Assembly: GCF_049116555.1 (NCBI RefSeq)
Contig: NZ_JAGDYT010000001.1
Location: forward strand, 806,001-870,000
Length of the DNA stretch: 64,000 nt
Origin: Maricaulis maris_C
GTDB lineage: Bacteria; Pseudomonadota; Alphaproteobacteria; Caulobacterales; Maricaulaceae
Reading direction: 5' to 3'
Part shown: positions 50,104-59,080 of the stretch, in pieces
Position numbering within the stretch: the first letter of the stretch is position 1
Layout of the letters: every line of letters starts with the position of its first letter
Notes under the pieces: model-generated
Database searches by the model: none
What the model saw: only the letters and a program-made list of their open reading frames with translations
Told to the model about the DNA's origin: nothing
Program-made: the position numbers and the translations under genes

Positions 50104-51669
50104 TCACGCGGCGCGCGAGGCCTTCTTTTTCATATCCTTGAGCGAGCTTAGCGGCACAGGCTTACCGAAATAGTAACCCTGACCGTAAGTCGCACCAAAA
50201 GTTTTCAATGCCTTTGCCTGGGCCTCGGTCTCGATCATTTCGGCGACCGTGGCGGCACCCACACTGCGGCAGATATTGATCATGCCTTTCAACAGTGTCG
50301 CATCACGTTTCGACTGCTCGAAGCGTTTGATGTAGGAGCCATCAATCTTGACCACATCGGCCGGGAAGTCGCGCAGATAGTGGAAGCCTGCAGCGCCGGC
50401 GCCGAAATCGTCCAGGCAGACGGCGTGGCCGCGCTCTCGGATTTTCTGGATGATCGCATTGGCGGCCTTGATATTGGTGACCGTCGCGGTCTCGGTCAGT
50501 TCGAAGCTGAGCCGTTTGCGGTCAATTTTCAGATCGGCCAGCTGGGCAAGGAAGCGCTTGCCCCAGGCCATGTTTGTCAGCGACTTGCCCGAGAGGTTCA
50601 CGGCGAGGGATGGCCGGTCGTAATCATCGCGCAGGAAGTTGGCGGCAATATCGACCATGGCGGTATCGATCTCGTAGATCAGCCCGGTACTCTCCGCGAA
50701 GCCAACACTGTCCTGGACCGGAGCCCCGCCGGGCAGACGCAGCAAAAGCTCATAGTGACGGATTTCGCCGGTCGCCAGATCGACCACAGGCTGGGCGTGG
50801 GGTTCGATTACCCGTCCGGCGATCGTGGTCCGCAATTCAGCCATGCGGCGCTCATTCTCGCGCATCATGAGTTCGGCGGTTTCCTGCAGGCTGACAATGT
50901 CCAGAACCCGGTCACACTGGGCCGCTTCATTCACAGCGTAGAGGAAGGCCTGAACCGCCACGCCCGGTTCGATGTTCGGGGCGTCGCAGACCGAATCGAT
51001 CTGGACGGTCGCCGTCCCCAGGCCGGCCTCGGCGAGGGTCGCTTCGATCTCTGTCTTGATAAGGTCAAGCTCGGCCGAGCGGGCATGAATGAGCGCTGTG
51101 CGTTCCGCATCGACCTGGCGGGCGACCCCGTCATCGCCAACAGCGAGGGCGCAGGATGCGGCGACGGATTGCTGAACAGCCGCCGCGCGGGCCGGGCCGA
51201 TCAGACGTTCCAGCGAATCCTCGGTGACGACGCGCAGGACCGACATGGCCATGTCGATCCCGGCAGACCGGGCTTTCTCGATGGCCTGTTCGGCGGCACG
51301 TTCAAAGGCTTCCGGCTCGAGCTCGGCCGGGGCATGAATGGCTTCGTAGGACAGGCTCCAGCGAATGCGTTCATCATCGCCCAGCATCCAGCCGGACAGG
51401 CGGCATTCGCGACCGGCGACGGAAATCCGGACCGGTCCGAGCCGGCGACCGGGCTTGAGCCTGTGCATGATGGCCTGAAAGACGGGGCGCGAGGTGCGGT
51501 CAAATCGCTTGGCGAGATCTTCGCCGCTTCCGGTCAATGCCGGCTCGCCGAGTGCCGCAACCGCACCCGCGGCATAGGTGACGCAACCCGCAGGGTCTGT
51601 TTCGACGAGGATGTCCGCCGAGGCAAAGGCGAAGGAGAGAAAGCGGTTGCGTTGTTCGACCAGCGACAT
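50104..51669 (-). CDS. EAL-domain protein with PAS-like N-terminus
   Basis: The 521-residue protein has a PAS-like N-terminus (FAFASADILVETDPAGCVTY), a helical middle and a C-terminal EAL domain (about 270-515). The signature is ELL instead of EAL (HYELLLRL). The other catalytic residues are present in NLSG, ELTET, DDFGAGAAG, VKIDGSY, EMIETE and GQGYYFG. It may be an active cyclic-di-GMP phosphodiesterase or a binding protein. There is no GGDEF domain. It has a CtrA-like box upstream and is followed by the receiver gene after 19 bases. Confidence 0.9.
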   Translation of the reverse strand: MSLVEQRNRFLSFAFASADILVETDPAGCVTYAAGAVAALGEPALTGSGEDLAKRFDRTSRPVFQAIMHRLKPGRRLGPVRISVAGRECRLSGWMLGDDERIRWSLSYEAIHAPAELEPEAFERAAEQAIEKARSAGIDMAMSVLRVVTEDSLERLIGPARAAAVQQSVAASCALAVGDDGVARQVDAERTALIHARSAELDLIKTEIEATLAEAGLGTATVQIDSVCDAPNIEPGVAVQAFLYAVNEAAQCDRVLDIVSLQETAELMMRENERRMAELRTTIAGRVIEPHAQPVVDLATGEIRHYELLLRLPGGAPVQDSVGFAESTGLIYEIDTAMVDIAANFLRDDYDRPSLAVNLSGKSLTNMAWGKRFLAQLADLKIDRKRLSFELTETATVTNIKAANAIIQKIRERGHAVCLDDFGAGAAGFHYLRDFPADVVKIDGSYIKRFEQSKRDATLLKGMINICRSVGAATVAEMIETEAQAKALKTFGATYGQGYYFGKPVPLSSLKDMKKKASRAA

Positions 51670-51715
51670 CGGTAGTCCAATCGTTTGCACAGACCCCAAG
51701 TCTTGCCCGGCAATC

Positions 51716-51731
51716 GTTAGAACGCCCTTAA
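51716..51731 (-). promoter_or_regulatory. Candidate CtrA box upstream of the EAL gene
   Basis: On the - strand the site reads TTAA-GGGCGTT-CTAAC, one mismatch from TTAA-N7-TTAAC. It lies 47-62 bases ahead of the EAL gene start. The call is tentative. Confidence 0.35.
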
Positions 51732-51744
51732 AATTCTAGGGAGT

Positions 51745-52296
51745 TCAGGCAGCCCGCGACTCGGCGCGGCCATCGCGCTTGGCAGGCTTTGTGTTGACGT
51801 CCTTCAGCACGCTCTCGGCCCGATGCGAAAGCTCGGCGAGGACGGGCGGCAATTCACCATCTTCGCCGGCCAGGGCGGCGAGCTGCTCGGCAATCTCAAG
51901 CAGGCGCGGCGCGTTGGCGAGCAGGCGGGCCTGGGCCTCGATGCGGTGCGGGTTTCGGTCATACTCTGCGGCCGGCACGCGCCAGCCGCCCCAATCCATC
52001 GCCTCGGTGACAACCACAGGGAAGGTGCCCGGAAAGGGGTGTCCGGCACAGTCCTCAATGGACTGCCACTTGTTCTTCGCGCGCAATACGCGCCAGTGGC
52101 CGGCCTCGACTTGATCGGCCTGTTCCGCGGAGAGTTCTTCAGCGGTGAAGTCGCGTCCCAGCCCGCAATCATAGGCGACGCGGATCGGCTCCTCGACATC
52201 CTTCACCCAATGCGGCTTGACCTGTTCGACCAGCGCCCAGGTGCCAACCGGTCCGACGAAGACCCGCTGATGCTTGTGAAAGACTGCCTTGGCCAT
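51745..52296 (-). CDS. Conserved hypothetical protein, about 183 aa
   Basis: From an ATG with GGAGAAG upstream the protein begins MAKAVFHKHQRVFVGPVGTW. A Trp/Val-rich beta N-terminal part is followed by a helical C-terminus with a basic, Ala-rich end (NTKPAKRDGRAESRAA). There is no signal or membrane segment. The compact beta opening looks like a small barrel, but I do not recognise the family. It is divergent from dusA. Confidence 0.6.
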   Translation of the reverse strand: MAKAVFHKHQRVFVGPVGTWALVEQVKPHWVKDVEEPIRVAYDCGLGRDFTAEELSAEQADQVEAGHWRVLRAKNKWQSIEDCAGHPFPGTFPVVVTEAMDWGGWRVPAAEYDRNPHRIEAQARLLANAPRLLEIAEQLAALAGEDGELPPVLAELSHRAESVLKDVNTKPAKRDGRAESRAA

Positions 52297-52437
52297 GTGT
52301 GCTTCTCCCTCGCCGCCCTTACACAATCATGGCGGCGTTTAAACCGCGTGAACGGAACAGGTTGGATTTGAGCGATCGACTGTTCGGGCATGCGTGCTGC
52401 GTTGCGGCAGACGCCCTCACACGCTATGTCGCCCGTC

Positions 52438-53433
52438 ATGAATGCAATCATGCCTTTCTCCCGTCGCTTCTCCGTGGCGCCGATGATGGACTGGACCGAC
52501 CGGCATTGTCGGGCTTTCCACCGGGTCCTGTCGCGCAACGCGCTCCTTTACACGGAGATGGCGGTCGACAAGGCGATAATTCATGGCGACGCTGACCGCC
52601 TGATCGGTTTCAACGCGTCGGAACATCCGGTTGCCATCCAGCTGGGCGGGTCCGAGCCGGTCGATCTCGCTGCGGCGGCCAGGGCTGCCGAAGCCTTCGG
52701 GTATTGTGAAATCAACCTCAATGTTGGCTGCCCGTCCGACCGGGTCCAGTCCGGCCGTTTCGGGGCCTGTTTGATGCGCGAGCCGGAACTGGTCGCCGAT
52801 TGTGTCTCGGCGATGCGCGAAGCGGTGACCGTCCCGGTGACCGTGAAATGCCGGATCGGCGTTGACGACCAGGAGCCGGAAGAGGCGCTTTTTGCCCTGG
52901 TCGACACGGTCGCGGCGCGCGGCGTGACGAGCTTTGCCGTGCACGCCCGCAAGGCCTGGCTGAAAGGTCTGAGCCCGAAGGAAAACCGTTCCGTGCCGCC
53001 GCTCGATTATGATCTGGTGCGTCGGCTCAAGGCCGAGCGCCCGGCGCTGGAAATCATCCTCAATGGCGGGTTGGCTGATCTGGAGCACGCCAAGGCCGAA
53101 ACCGGCGCGCTGGATGGCGCCATGATCGGCCGCGCCGCCTACCACACGCCCTGGATCCTGGCCCGCGTCGACTCACAGATTTTCGGCGAGGCCGATCCGG
53201 TGGCAACGCGGTCGCAGGCGCTGGCAGCCTACCGCCCCTATATCGCCGCGCATCTGGAAGCCGGCGGACGCCTGCAGGACATCACCCGTCATATGCTCGG
53301 TCTCTATGCCGGCGAACCGGGCGCGCGCCAATGGCGACGCATCCTGTCGGAAAAGGCACCGCGCAGCGGTGCCGGTCTCGACGTGCTCGATGAAGCCCAG
53401 GCGGCCGTTTCACCGCGAGACGAGGCTGCCTGA
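52438..53433 (+). CDS. dusA: tRNA-dihydrouridine synthase DusA
   Basis: The flavoenzyme reduces U20/U20a of tRNA. The family opening FSVAPMMDWTDRHCRAFHRV is followed by NLNVGCPSDRVQSGRFGACL (active-site Cys), VHARKAWLKGLSPKENRSVP and GGLADLEHA. The last two are DusA-specific. Several in-frame ATGs lie close together. 52438 (MNAIMPFSRRFSV) was chosen as giving the usual short N-terminus; 52390 and 52450 are alternatives. The permease gene starts on the base after the stop. Confidence 0.93.
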   Translation: MNAIMPFSRRFSVAPMMDWTDRHCRAFHRVLSRNALLYTEMAVDKAIIHGDADRLIGFNASEHPVAIQLGGSEPVDLAAAARAAEAFGYCEINLNVGCPSDRVQSGRFGACLMREPELVADCVSAMREAVTVPVTVKCRIGVDDQEPEEALFALVDTVAARGVTSFAVHARKAWLKGLSPKENRSVPPLDYDLVRRLKAERPALEIILNGGLADLEHAKAETGALDGAMIGRAAYHTPWILARVDSQIFGEADPVATRSQALAAYRPYIAAHLEAGGRLQDITRHMLGLYAGEPGARQWRRILSEKAPRSGAGLDVLDEAQAAVSPRDEAA

Positions 53434-54258
53434 ATGACCGATATCTGGATTCTGGTCCTGGCCATGGCCGCCACGGGCGCCTTTGCCGGGCTGATTGCCG
53501 GCCTGTTCGGCATTGGCGGCGGCATGGTCATGGTCCCGGCCATGTTCTACGCCTTTCAATTCCTCGGCTATGACGACCCGCGCATCATGCAGGTCGCGGT
53601 CGGAACATCGCTGGCCGTGATCATCGCCACCTCGCTGCGCTCGGTCTCGGCGCATGCCAAGCGCGGCGCCGTTGATTTCGCCGTGCTCAAGGCCTGGGGA
53701 CCCTGGATCGTGATCGGCACGCTGGTCGGCTCTGTGATCGCCCATCTCCTGCCGGGCAATTTCCTGACCGGCCTGTTCGGCGCCATGGCCATCCTGTTGT
53801 CGGCGCAATTCTTCTTTGGCCGCCCGGACTGGCGGCTTGCTGACGAGATGCCCGGCGGACCGCTTCGCTGGGGTCTGGGCGGCGGGATCGGCATTCTGTC
53901 GGCCCTGATGGGAATCGGCGGCGGTGTGCTGGGCGTTACCCTGATGACCCTGTGCGGCAAGGCGATCCATCGGGCTGTGGCGACCGCCGCCGGCTTCGGA
54001 GTCGCGATCGGCCTGCCGGGCGCGATCGGTTTTGTGGTCACGGGCTGGGGCCAGGACGCGGTTCCGTGGTCGCTGGGTTATGTGAACTTGCCCGGATTTG
54101 CCCTGCTGGCCGGCTCGGCCTTCTTCGTCGCCCCGCTCGGTGCAAGACTGGCGCATTCCCTGCCGGAACGGACGCTCAAGCGCTGCTTCGCGGTCGGGCT
54201 CGTCGTGGTCGGTGTCATGCTGGTCCGCGAAGCCTGGCTGGTCAGCGCGGCCAGCTGA
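53434..54258 (+). CDS. TauE/SafE family membrane permease
   Basis: The 274-residue protein has about eight TM segments and the family's glycine repeats GLFGIGGGMVMVPAM near the N-terminus and MGIGGGVLGVTLM in the middle. Such proteins export sulfite, sulfoacetate or related organic anions. The substrate here is unknown. It directly abuts dusA (no gap) and is probably co-transcribed. Confidence 0.88.
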   Translation: MTDIWILVLAMAATGAFAGLIAGLFGIGGGMVMVPAMFYAFQFLGYDDPRIMQVAVGTSLAVIIATSLRSVSAHAKRGAVDFAVLKAWGPWIVIGTLVGSVIAHLLPGNFLTGLFGAMAILLSAQFFFGRPDWRLADEMPGGPLRWGLGGGIGILSALMGIGGGVLGVTLMTLCGKAIHRAVATAAGFGVAIGLPGAIGFVVTGWGQDAVPWSLGYVNLPGFALLAGSAFFVAPLGARLAHSLPERTLKRCFAVGLVVVGVMLVREAWLVSAAS

Positions 54259-54259
54259 T

Positions 54260-54979
54260 CTAGGGTCGCAGGATCAATTGATCGCGGCGCATCTCCACCG
54301 CGTCAAACTCGCCCAGAACCGACATGCCGAGCAGGGACCGCTCGCCGCCGCTCATCACCAGGGCCTGATGGTTCTCGAAAGTGCGCCCGGGCAGGATCAG
54401 CGCCGGTATGGTGACCAGCGCGGCCATCGACGGTCCGGCGGCGGTCGAGGTGCGGATGTTGAAGTCCAGCGTCTCGGTGCGGATGCCAATCCGGCGCGCA
54501 TCGTCCAGGGTCAGCGCGACACCGGTTGCACCGGTGTCGATCAGGAAATGGACCGGCGCGCCATTGATTTCGCTATCGATATAGAAATGGCCGTCGAAAT
54601 GCCGTTCCAGCACCAGCGATCCGTCCGCCATTTGCACGCCATTGCCACCTGCCAGCGGACGCGTATCGCCTTCCATCACTGCCACGCCCCAGACGCGCTG
54701 GTGTTCCCAGGCGGTGTAGTCGCGATCAAGAATGGCGACCCCGCCAGCGGCGACGCTGATTGAGAGCCAGGCCAGGAGATTGCGATGGCGGGCGCCGTCC
54801 GGCGCCACCGCGGACCCCAAAAGGGCCAGGGCGAGCAGGCCGAGGGGCACCGCGATATAGACGGTCCGCAACATTGGATCGACATCGGACCAGAGCGGCC
54901 AGCTGATCAGGCGCAGTCCGATCAGGGCGATGCCCAGGGCCAGGGCAGGCAGGGCGATACGGATGATGATGGCGCGCAT
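54260..54979 (-). CDS. Retropepsin-like aspartic protease (TIGR02281 type)
   Basis: The 239-residue protein has three N-terminal TM segments (about 5-95) and a periplasmic clan AA aspartic protease domain. The active-site motif is HFLIDTGATGVALT, followed by SLLGMSVLGEF. Bacterial members act as dimers, each giving one Asp. It is convergent with the permease gene, one base apart. Confidence 0.85.
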   Translation of the reverse strand: MRAIIIRIALPALALGIALIGLRLISWPLWSDVDPMLRTVYIAVPLGLLALALLGSAVAPDGARHRNLLAWLSISVAAGGVAILDRDYTAWEHQRVWGVAVMEGDTRPLAGGNGVQMADGSLVLERHFDGHFYIDSEINGAPVHFLIDTGATGVALTLDDARRIGIRTETLDFNIRTSTAAGPSMAALVTIPALILPGRTFENHQALVMSGGERSLLGMSVLGEFDAVEMRRDQLILRP

Positions 54980-54984
54980 GGTCT

Positions 54985-55200
54985 CTATTCCTGCCGGACG
55001 GGCTTGGCCGCCTTGTACGCCGTTTCGCGCTCGGGCAGGGCGGCCATGATAGCCGCGCGTTCGTCATCATTGTAGCGCGTCCAGCGTCCCAACTCCTCCA
55101 TCGTGCGGAAGCAACCGACGCATAATTGCGCTGTCGGATCAACGAAGCAGACCTGCACGCAAGGCGTCTTGATGGGCGGATTGATGGGCGTCGACGTCAT
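54985..55200 (-). CDS. DUF1289 family protein
   Basis: The 71-residue protein carries the family Cys motif PCVQVCFVDPTAQLCVGCFR and ends RWTRYNDDERAAIMAALPER. The four Cys suggest metal or Fe-S binding; no function is known. I chose the ATG at 55200 because the open frame further upstream has no family match. It lies five bases ahead of the protease gene on the same strand. Confidence 0.85.
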   Translation of the reverse strand: MTSTPINPPIKTPCVQVCFVDPTAQLCVGCFRTMEELGRWTRYNDDERAAIMAALPERETAYKAAKPVRQE

Positions 55201-55295
55201 GCGCTGCAGCATTTCGCGGGCGAGGCGTTGAGGCAAGTGCTTGCAGCGGCTGGGGTGGGCGGAATAAGGTCCCGCTTTCACCGGCGGGGACTTCC

Positions 55296-56576
55296 ATGGA
55301 CGATCTTTTGCTGCAGGGCCGCAGCTTTGCGGGCCTGTTCCTTCTCGCCGGCATCGCCTGGCTGCTAGGGCCGCGCAAACGCTTTCCGGTCATCCTGCTG
55401 GGCGGCGCGATTGGCTTGCAGCTGGTCATCGCCACCTTGCTTTACACCGTCGCGCCGTTTCGGGCCTTCCTGCAATCGCTGACCGGTGTCGTCGCGGTGC
55501 TGCAGGAAGTGACCAATGAGGGCGCGCAATTCGTCTTCGGCTATCTCGCTGGCGGCACCATGCCCTTCGAGATCAACCCCGACGCGGCGGGGGGAACCTT
55601 CCTGTTCGCCTTCCAGGCCCTGCCCATGGTCATTGTCCTCTCGGCCCTGTCGGCCCTGTTGTGGCGCTGGCGCGTCCTGGAAGTCCTGGTCCGGGCTTTT
55701 GCCTGGGCCTTCCAGCGCCTCTTGAACCTCTCCGGTTCGGCCAGTCTCGGCGCCGCTGCCAATATCTTCCTCGGCATGACGGAGAGCCCGGTCCTCATCC
55801 GGCCCCGCCTGCCTGACATGAGCCGGTCCGACCTCTTCCTGATCATGACGGTCGGCTTCTCCACCGTCGCCGGCTCGGTGATGGCGCTTTATGTCTCCCA
55901 GCTCTCCGGGGTGATCGACGGCGCGGCTGGCCACATTTTCACCGCCTCGCTGATCTCGGTGCCCGCCGCCGTCCTCCTGTCGCGTTTGATGATGCCCGCC
56001 GAGGCGATGACGCCCGAGGCCGAGGCCAAGGAGAAGGTGCCGACCCAGATCTACCACTCCTCCATGGACGCGTTGACCACCGGCGTGTCGGACGGGATGC
56101 GACTCTATTTCAACATCATCTTCATGCTGCTGGTCTTCACCGCGCTCGTCGCCCTGTTGAACGTCGTGCTGGGTCTTTTCCCGGACGTGTTCGGGACCAG
56201 CCTGTCAGTCGAGCGCATCCTGGGCTGGCTCTTCGCGCCCATTGTCTGGCTCGCCGGTATTCCCTGGTCGGAAGCGACCCAGGCCGGGTCCCTGATGGGC
56301 CTCAAGACCGCGCTCAACGAGGTCTACGCCTATGACCGCCTGTCCCAGATGGGCGCTGAGCTGACCCCGCGCACCAGCCTGATCATGACCTATGCCCTGT
56401 GCGGCTTTGCCAACTTCTCCAGCGTCGGCATTCTCACTGGCGGCCTGGTTGCGATTGCGCCCTCACGGCGCGAAGACATCCTCCAGCTGGCGCCCAAGGC
56501 GCTGATCTCCGGCACGCTGGCAACGCTGATGACGGGTGCGGCGATCGGCGTGCTGCCGCAGGGGTTGTTCGGGTAG
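55296..56576 (+). CDS. nupC: NupC-family concentrative nucleoside transporter
   Basis: The 426-residue inner-membrane protein has about ten TM segments and the CNT signatures FVFGYLAGGTMPFEINP, NIFLGMTESPVLIRP, SVMALYVSQLSG and GFANFSSVGILTGGL. It imports nucleosides by cation symport. It stands as a single gene. A type I repeat lies in its 3' gap. Confidence 0.9.
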   Translation: MDDLLLQGRSFAGLFLLAGIAWLLGPRKRFPVILLGGAIGLQLVIATLLYTVAPFRAFLQSLTGVVAVLQEVTNEGAQFVFGYLAGGTMPFEINPDAAGGTFLFAFQALPMVIVLSALSALLWRWRVLEVLVRAFAWAFQRLLNLSGSASLGAAANIFLGMTESPVLIRPRLPDMSRSDLFLIMTVGFSTVAGSVMALYVSQLSGVIDGAAGHIFTASLISVPAAVLLSRLMMPAEAMTPEAEAKEKVPTQIYHSSMDALTTGVSDGMRLYFNIIFMLLVFTALVALLNVVLGLFPDVFGTSLSVERILGWLFAPIVWLAGIPWSEATQAGSLMGLKTALNEVYAYDRLSQMGAELTPRTSLIMTYALCGFANFSSVGILTGGLVAIAPSRREDILQLAPKALISGTLATLMTGAAIGVLPQGLFG

Positions 56577-56618
56577 GTGGGGTACGCGCACGGCGCGCAT
56601 AGCCCAATTCACCCTCAC

Positions 56619-56738
56619 CATTTCTCCCGGCCGGAACCCCGCGAAAGCGGGGCGGAGAGCCGGGACCGACACGACTATCCGCCCGGTGATGAGCCTCCCG
56701 TTGGTCCCGGATGGCGCTGCGCGCCTCCGGGAAAAATG
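56619..56738. repeat. REP-like element type I, copy C (120 bp)
   Basis: It starts CATTTCTCCCGG and ends CCGGGAAAAATG, with the same inner block CGTTGGTCCCGGAT as copies A and B. The left half contains an extra small hairpin (CCCCGCGAAAGCGGGG), which makes it 20 bp longer. It lies between nupC and a convergent acyltransferase gene. Confidence 0.8.
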
Positions 56739-56802
56739 GGGGGCGGCCACCAGGGAAAATGGGGGGGCGGCGACCGGGATTAGGGGGTAGCTCGGAGTGG
56801 GC

Positions 56803-57525
56803 CTAATCCCCCCGCGCCGGCCAGAGCCGGCTGCGCAACCAGCCCACCGTCGAGTTTCCGGCGAGGGACTGCCGGTAGGCCGTATCCATGAACCGGTCCA
56901 GACCCTCCACGTCGGCGAACAGGTCGGAGCGGGTCTTCATCGGGGCGTCGGGATCTATGCGCTTTATGACCTTTGCCGGATTGCCGGCGACGATGGTCCA
57001 GGGCTCGACGTCCTTGGTGACCACCGAGCGGGCGCCGACGACGGAATGGTCGCCAATGGTCACACCCTTGCCGACAAAGGCGCCATCACCGATCCAGACA
57101 TTGCGGCCCAGCTTGACCGGTTTGAAGTCCGGCTGCGGGTCGACCCGGTCGTGGATGGAGTGCCAGTCGCAATCAGTGATCGTGACCTTGTTGGCGATCA
57201 GGGCGGCGTCGCCGATCTCGATCTGCCCGGCGGCCAGGATACGTGTGCCGGGGGCCAGGAAGACGTGATCGCCGAGGCTGATCCGCCCGGCCTGGGTCTG
57301 CGGTGACCAGACGGTGAGGCGGACCGGATCATGCGTGTTGGCGATGACATGGAGATGGTCGCCGGCGGTGATATTGGGGCCGAAGACCTCGACCGCCCAG
57401 GGCAGGACGATCTTGGGCGCGCGGCCGATCTCGGCGAAGTGCGGGGCCAGGAAATGGCCGGCCCAGGCATTCTCGAACTGCTCCCAGAAACGGTGCATCC
57501 AATAGGGGCGGTGATCGCGGCGCAT
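56803..57525 (-). CDS. Left-handed beta-helix (hexapeptide) acyltransferase
   Basis: The product has about 240 residues from the ATG at 57525 (MRRDHRPYWMHRFWEQFENA). Hexapeptide repeats run through RISLGDHVFLAPGTRILAAG, IEIGDAALIANKVTI and VWIGDGAFVGKGVTIGDHSV, ending with the VVGARSVVTKDVEPW and AGNPAKVIKRI blocks. His in CDWHSIHD is the likely catalytic residue. It probably acetylates a sugar of the cell surface; the substrate is unknown. Confidence 0.9.
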   Translation of the reverse strand: MRRDHRPYWMHRFWEQFENAWAGHFLAPHFAEIGRAPKIVLPWAVEVFGPNITAGDHLHVIANTHDPVRLTVWSPQTQAGRISLGDHVFLAPGTRILAAGQIEIGDAALIANKVTITDCDWHSIHDRVDPQPDFKPVKLGRNVWIGDGAFVGKGVTIGDHSVVGARSVVTKDVEPWTIVAGNPAKVIKRIDPDAPMKTRSDLFADVEGLDRFMDTAYRQSLAGNSTVGWLRSRLWPARGD

Positions 57526-57661
57526 GGGGTGTCCCGTCTGGTTGGCGGCTGTGTCTGCAACTTGCCGCACGGCGCGGCGGAGGCAAAGCTTTCACCTGCA
57601 TGAGACAAGACGGGGCCCGCCCTGTCTCGTCGGCGAAACAGGCGGCAGGCCGGAGGGATTG

Positions 57662-58099
57662 ATGAGTTTGAGCGTGTCCATGGATGCGGCAGCCGTCGCT
57701 GCCTATCTCGACGAGGTCTTCCCGCAATGGAATCAGGGCGGGATCAAGTTCGGGATCGAACGGATCGACCCCGGTCGCGCCATTGTCAGTGCCGAGGCCC
57801 AGGCCGCGCATCTGCGACCGGGCGGAACCGTGTCGGGTCCGACCCTTTTCACCCTGGCCGACTTTGCCGCCTATGCCGTCATTCTCGGTCATGTCGGCAG
57901 GCAGGCGCTGGCGGTGACGACCAATCTCAACATCAACTTCCTGCGCAAGGCGCCTCCCGGGCCGGTGACCGGGCATTGCCGGCTGCTGAAACTGGGGTCG
58001 CGACTGGCAGTCACCGATTGTGATATCACCGCCGGCGGCTCGGACGACTTGATTGCCCAGGCCAGCGCGACCTATTCCTTGCCGCCCAAGACCAGCTGA
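57662..58099 (+). CDS. PaaI-family hotdog thioesterase
   Basis: The 145-residue protein has the PaaI fold pattern: HLRPGGTVSGPTLFTLADFA, the central helix AAYAVILGHVGRQAL, then LNINFLRKAPPGPVTGHCRL. It hydrolyses acyl-CoA thioesters. The ATG at 57662 begins the conserved part; the open frame upstream reads into the divergent acyltransferase promoter. The DUF3253 gene follows after 12 bases. Confidence 0.9.
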   Translation: MSLSVSMDAAAVAAYLDEVFPQWNQGGIKFGIERIDPGRAIVSAEAQAAHLRPGGTVSGPTLFTLADFAAYAVILGHVGRQALAVTTNLNINFLRKAPPGPVTGHCRLLKLGSRLAVTDCDITAGGSDDLIAQASATYSLPPKTS

Positions 58100-58111
58100 G
58101 GCTTGATCCCG

Positions 58112-58384
58112 ATGACCGACACGCCTGAAACCGACCCGACCGGCCCTGATCCGATCGAGGATATTATCCTGTCGCTGGTCGCGGCCGCACCAGAGAACCG
58201 CTCGATCTCGCCCGCCGATGTCGCCAAGGCCGTCGATCCCGAGCGCTTCAATCGCAAATTCGGTCATGTCCGCCAGGCCGCCATTCGCCTCGCCAAGGCT
58301 GGCAAGGTGACCATTCTGCGCAAGGGCAAGCCGGTCGAGGATCCGGAGACTTTCAAGGGTGTCTGGCGGATTGGCCGCGCCTGA
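58112..58384 (+). CDS. DUF3253 family protein
   Basis: The 90-residue protein matches DUF3253 (ENRSISPADVAKAVDPERFN, then VRQAAIRLAKAGKVTILRKG), a winged-helix-like small family. It ends GVWRIGRA. The 3' end overlaps the next gene by 26 bases. The ATG at 58112 was preferred over a TTG at 58103. Confidence 0.85.
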   Translation: MTDTPETDPTGPDPIEDIILSLVAAAPENRSISPADVAKAVDPERFNRKFGHVRQAAIRLAKAGKVTILRKGKPVEDPETFKGVWRIGRA

Positions 58385-58961
58385 TCTCCACGCGCTTCTC
58401 GCGGATATCCGTGCCTGCCGGGTCTGCGCCGAGGCCATGCCGCATGAACCGCGCCCGGTCATTCAGGCCCATCCGGATGCCCGGATTCTTCTGGTCGGCC
58501 AGGCTCCGGGGACACGAGTCCACGCCTCGGGCAAGCCTTTCACCGACCCGTCCGGGGACCGGCTGCGCGACTGGCTGCAGATCGATGCGGCGGATTTCTA
58601 CGACCCGGCCAAGCTCGCCATTGTCCCGATGGGCTTTTGCTTCCCGGGTCTGGACGCCAGGGGCGGCGATCTGCCGCCGCGCCGGGAATGTGCTCCATTG
58701 TGGCAGAGACGCGTGCGCGAGAGCCTGCCCAATATTCGACTGACCTTGCTGGTTGGCCAGTATGCCCAGCGCTTCTGGCTGGGTTCGCAGGCGCACAAGA
58801 CGCTGACCGAAACCGTGCGTCACGCGGCCGGATTCGGGCCTGATTTTCTACCACTCCCCCATCCCTCATGGCGGAATAGTGGTTGGTTGCGCAAAAACCC
58901 CTGGTTTGGGGAAATAATTCTCCCGATGTTGCGGTGCCGCATAAAAGAATTGTTACCGTGA
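58359..58961 (+). CDS. Uracil-DNA glycosylase superfamily protein
   Basis: The 200-residue protein has the family pattern: Cys pair CRVCAEAM, motif LLVGQAPGTRVHASGKPFTD, the substrate loop FCFPGLDARGGDLPPRRECA and the end motif PLPHPSWRNSGWLRKNPWF. It is a YqfB/family-5-like protein of base excision repair. Two Cys remain, so an Fe-S cluster is uncertain. The start is a GTG within the DUF3253 gene, implying coupled translation. Confidence 0.85.
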   Translation: MSGGLAAPDLHALLADIRACRVCAEAMPHEPRPVIQAHPDARILLVGQAPGTRVHASGKPFTDPSGDRLRDWLQIDAADFYDPAKLAIVPMGFCFPGLDARGGDLPPRRECAPLWQRRVRESLPNIRLTLLVGQYAQRFWLGSQAHKTLTETVRHAAGFGPDFLPLPHPSWRNSGWLRKNPWFGEIILPMLRCRIKELLP

Positions 58962-59080
58962 CCACGTTTCGGGGTGTTTTCGAGCGCTTGTGTGTTGCCC
59001 TCTGAAAGGGTATTCCGGCGCCCGAAATCGCGGCTCCGCAAGCGGCGGCCGTATCAGCTGAACAAAAGGGTTTGCTGCCT

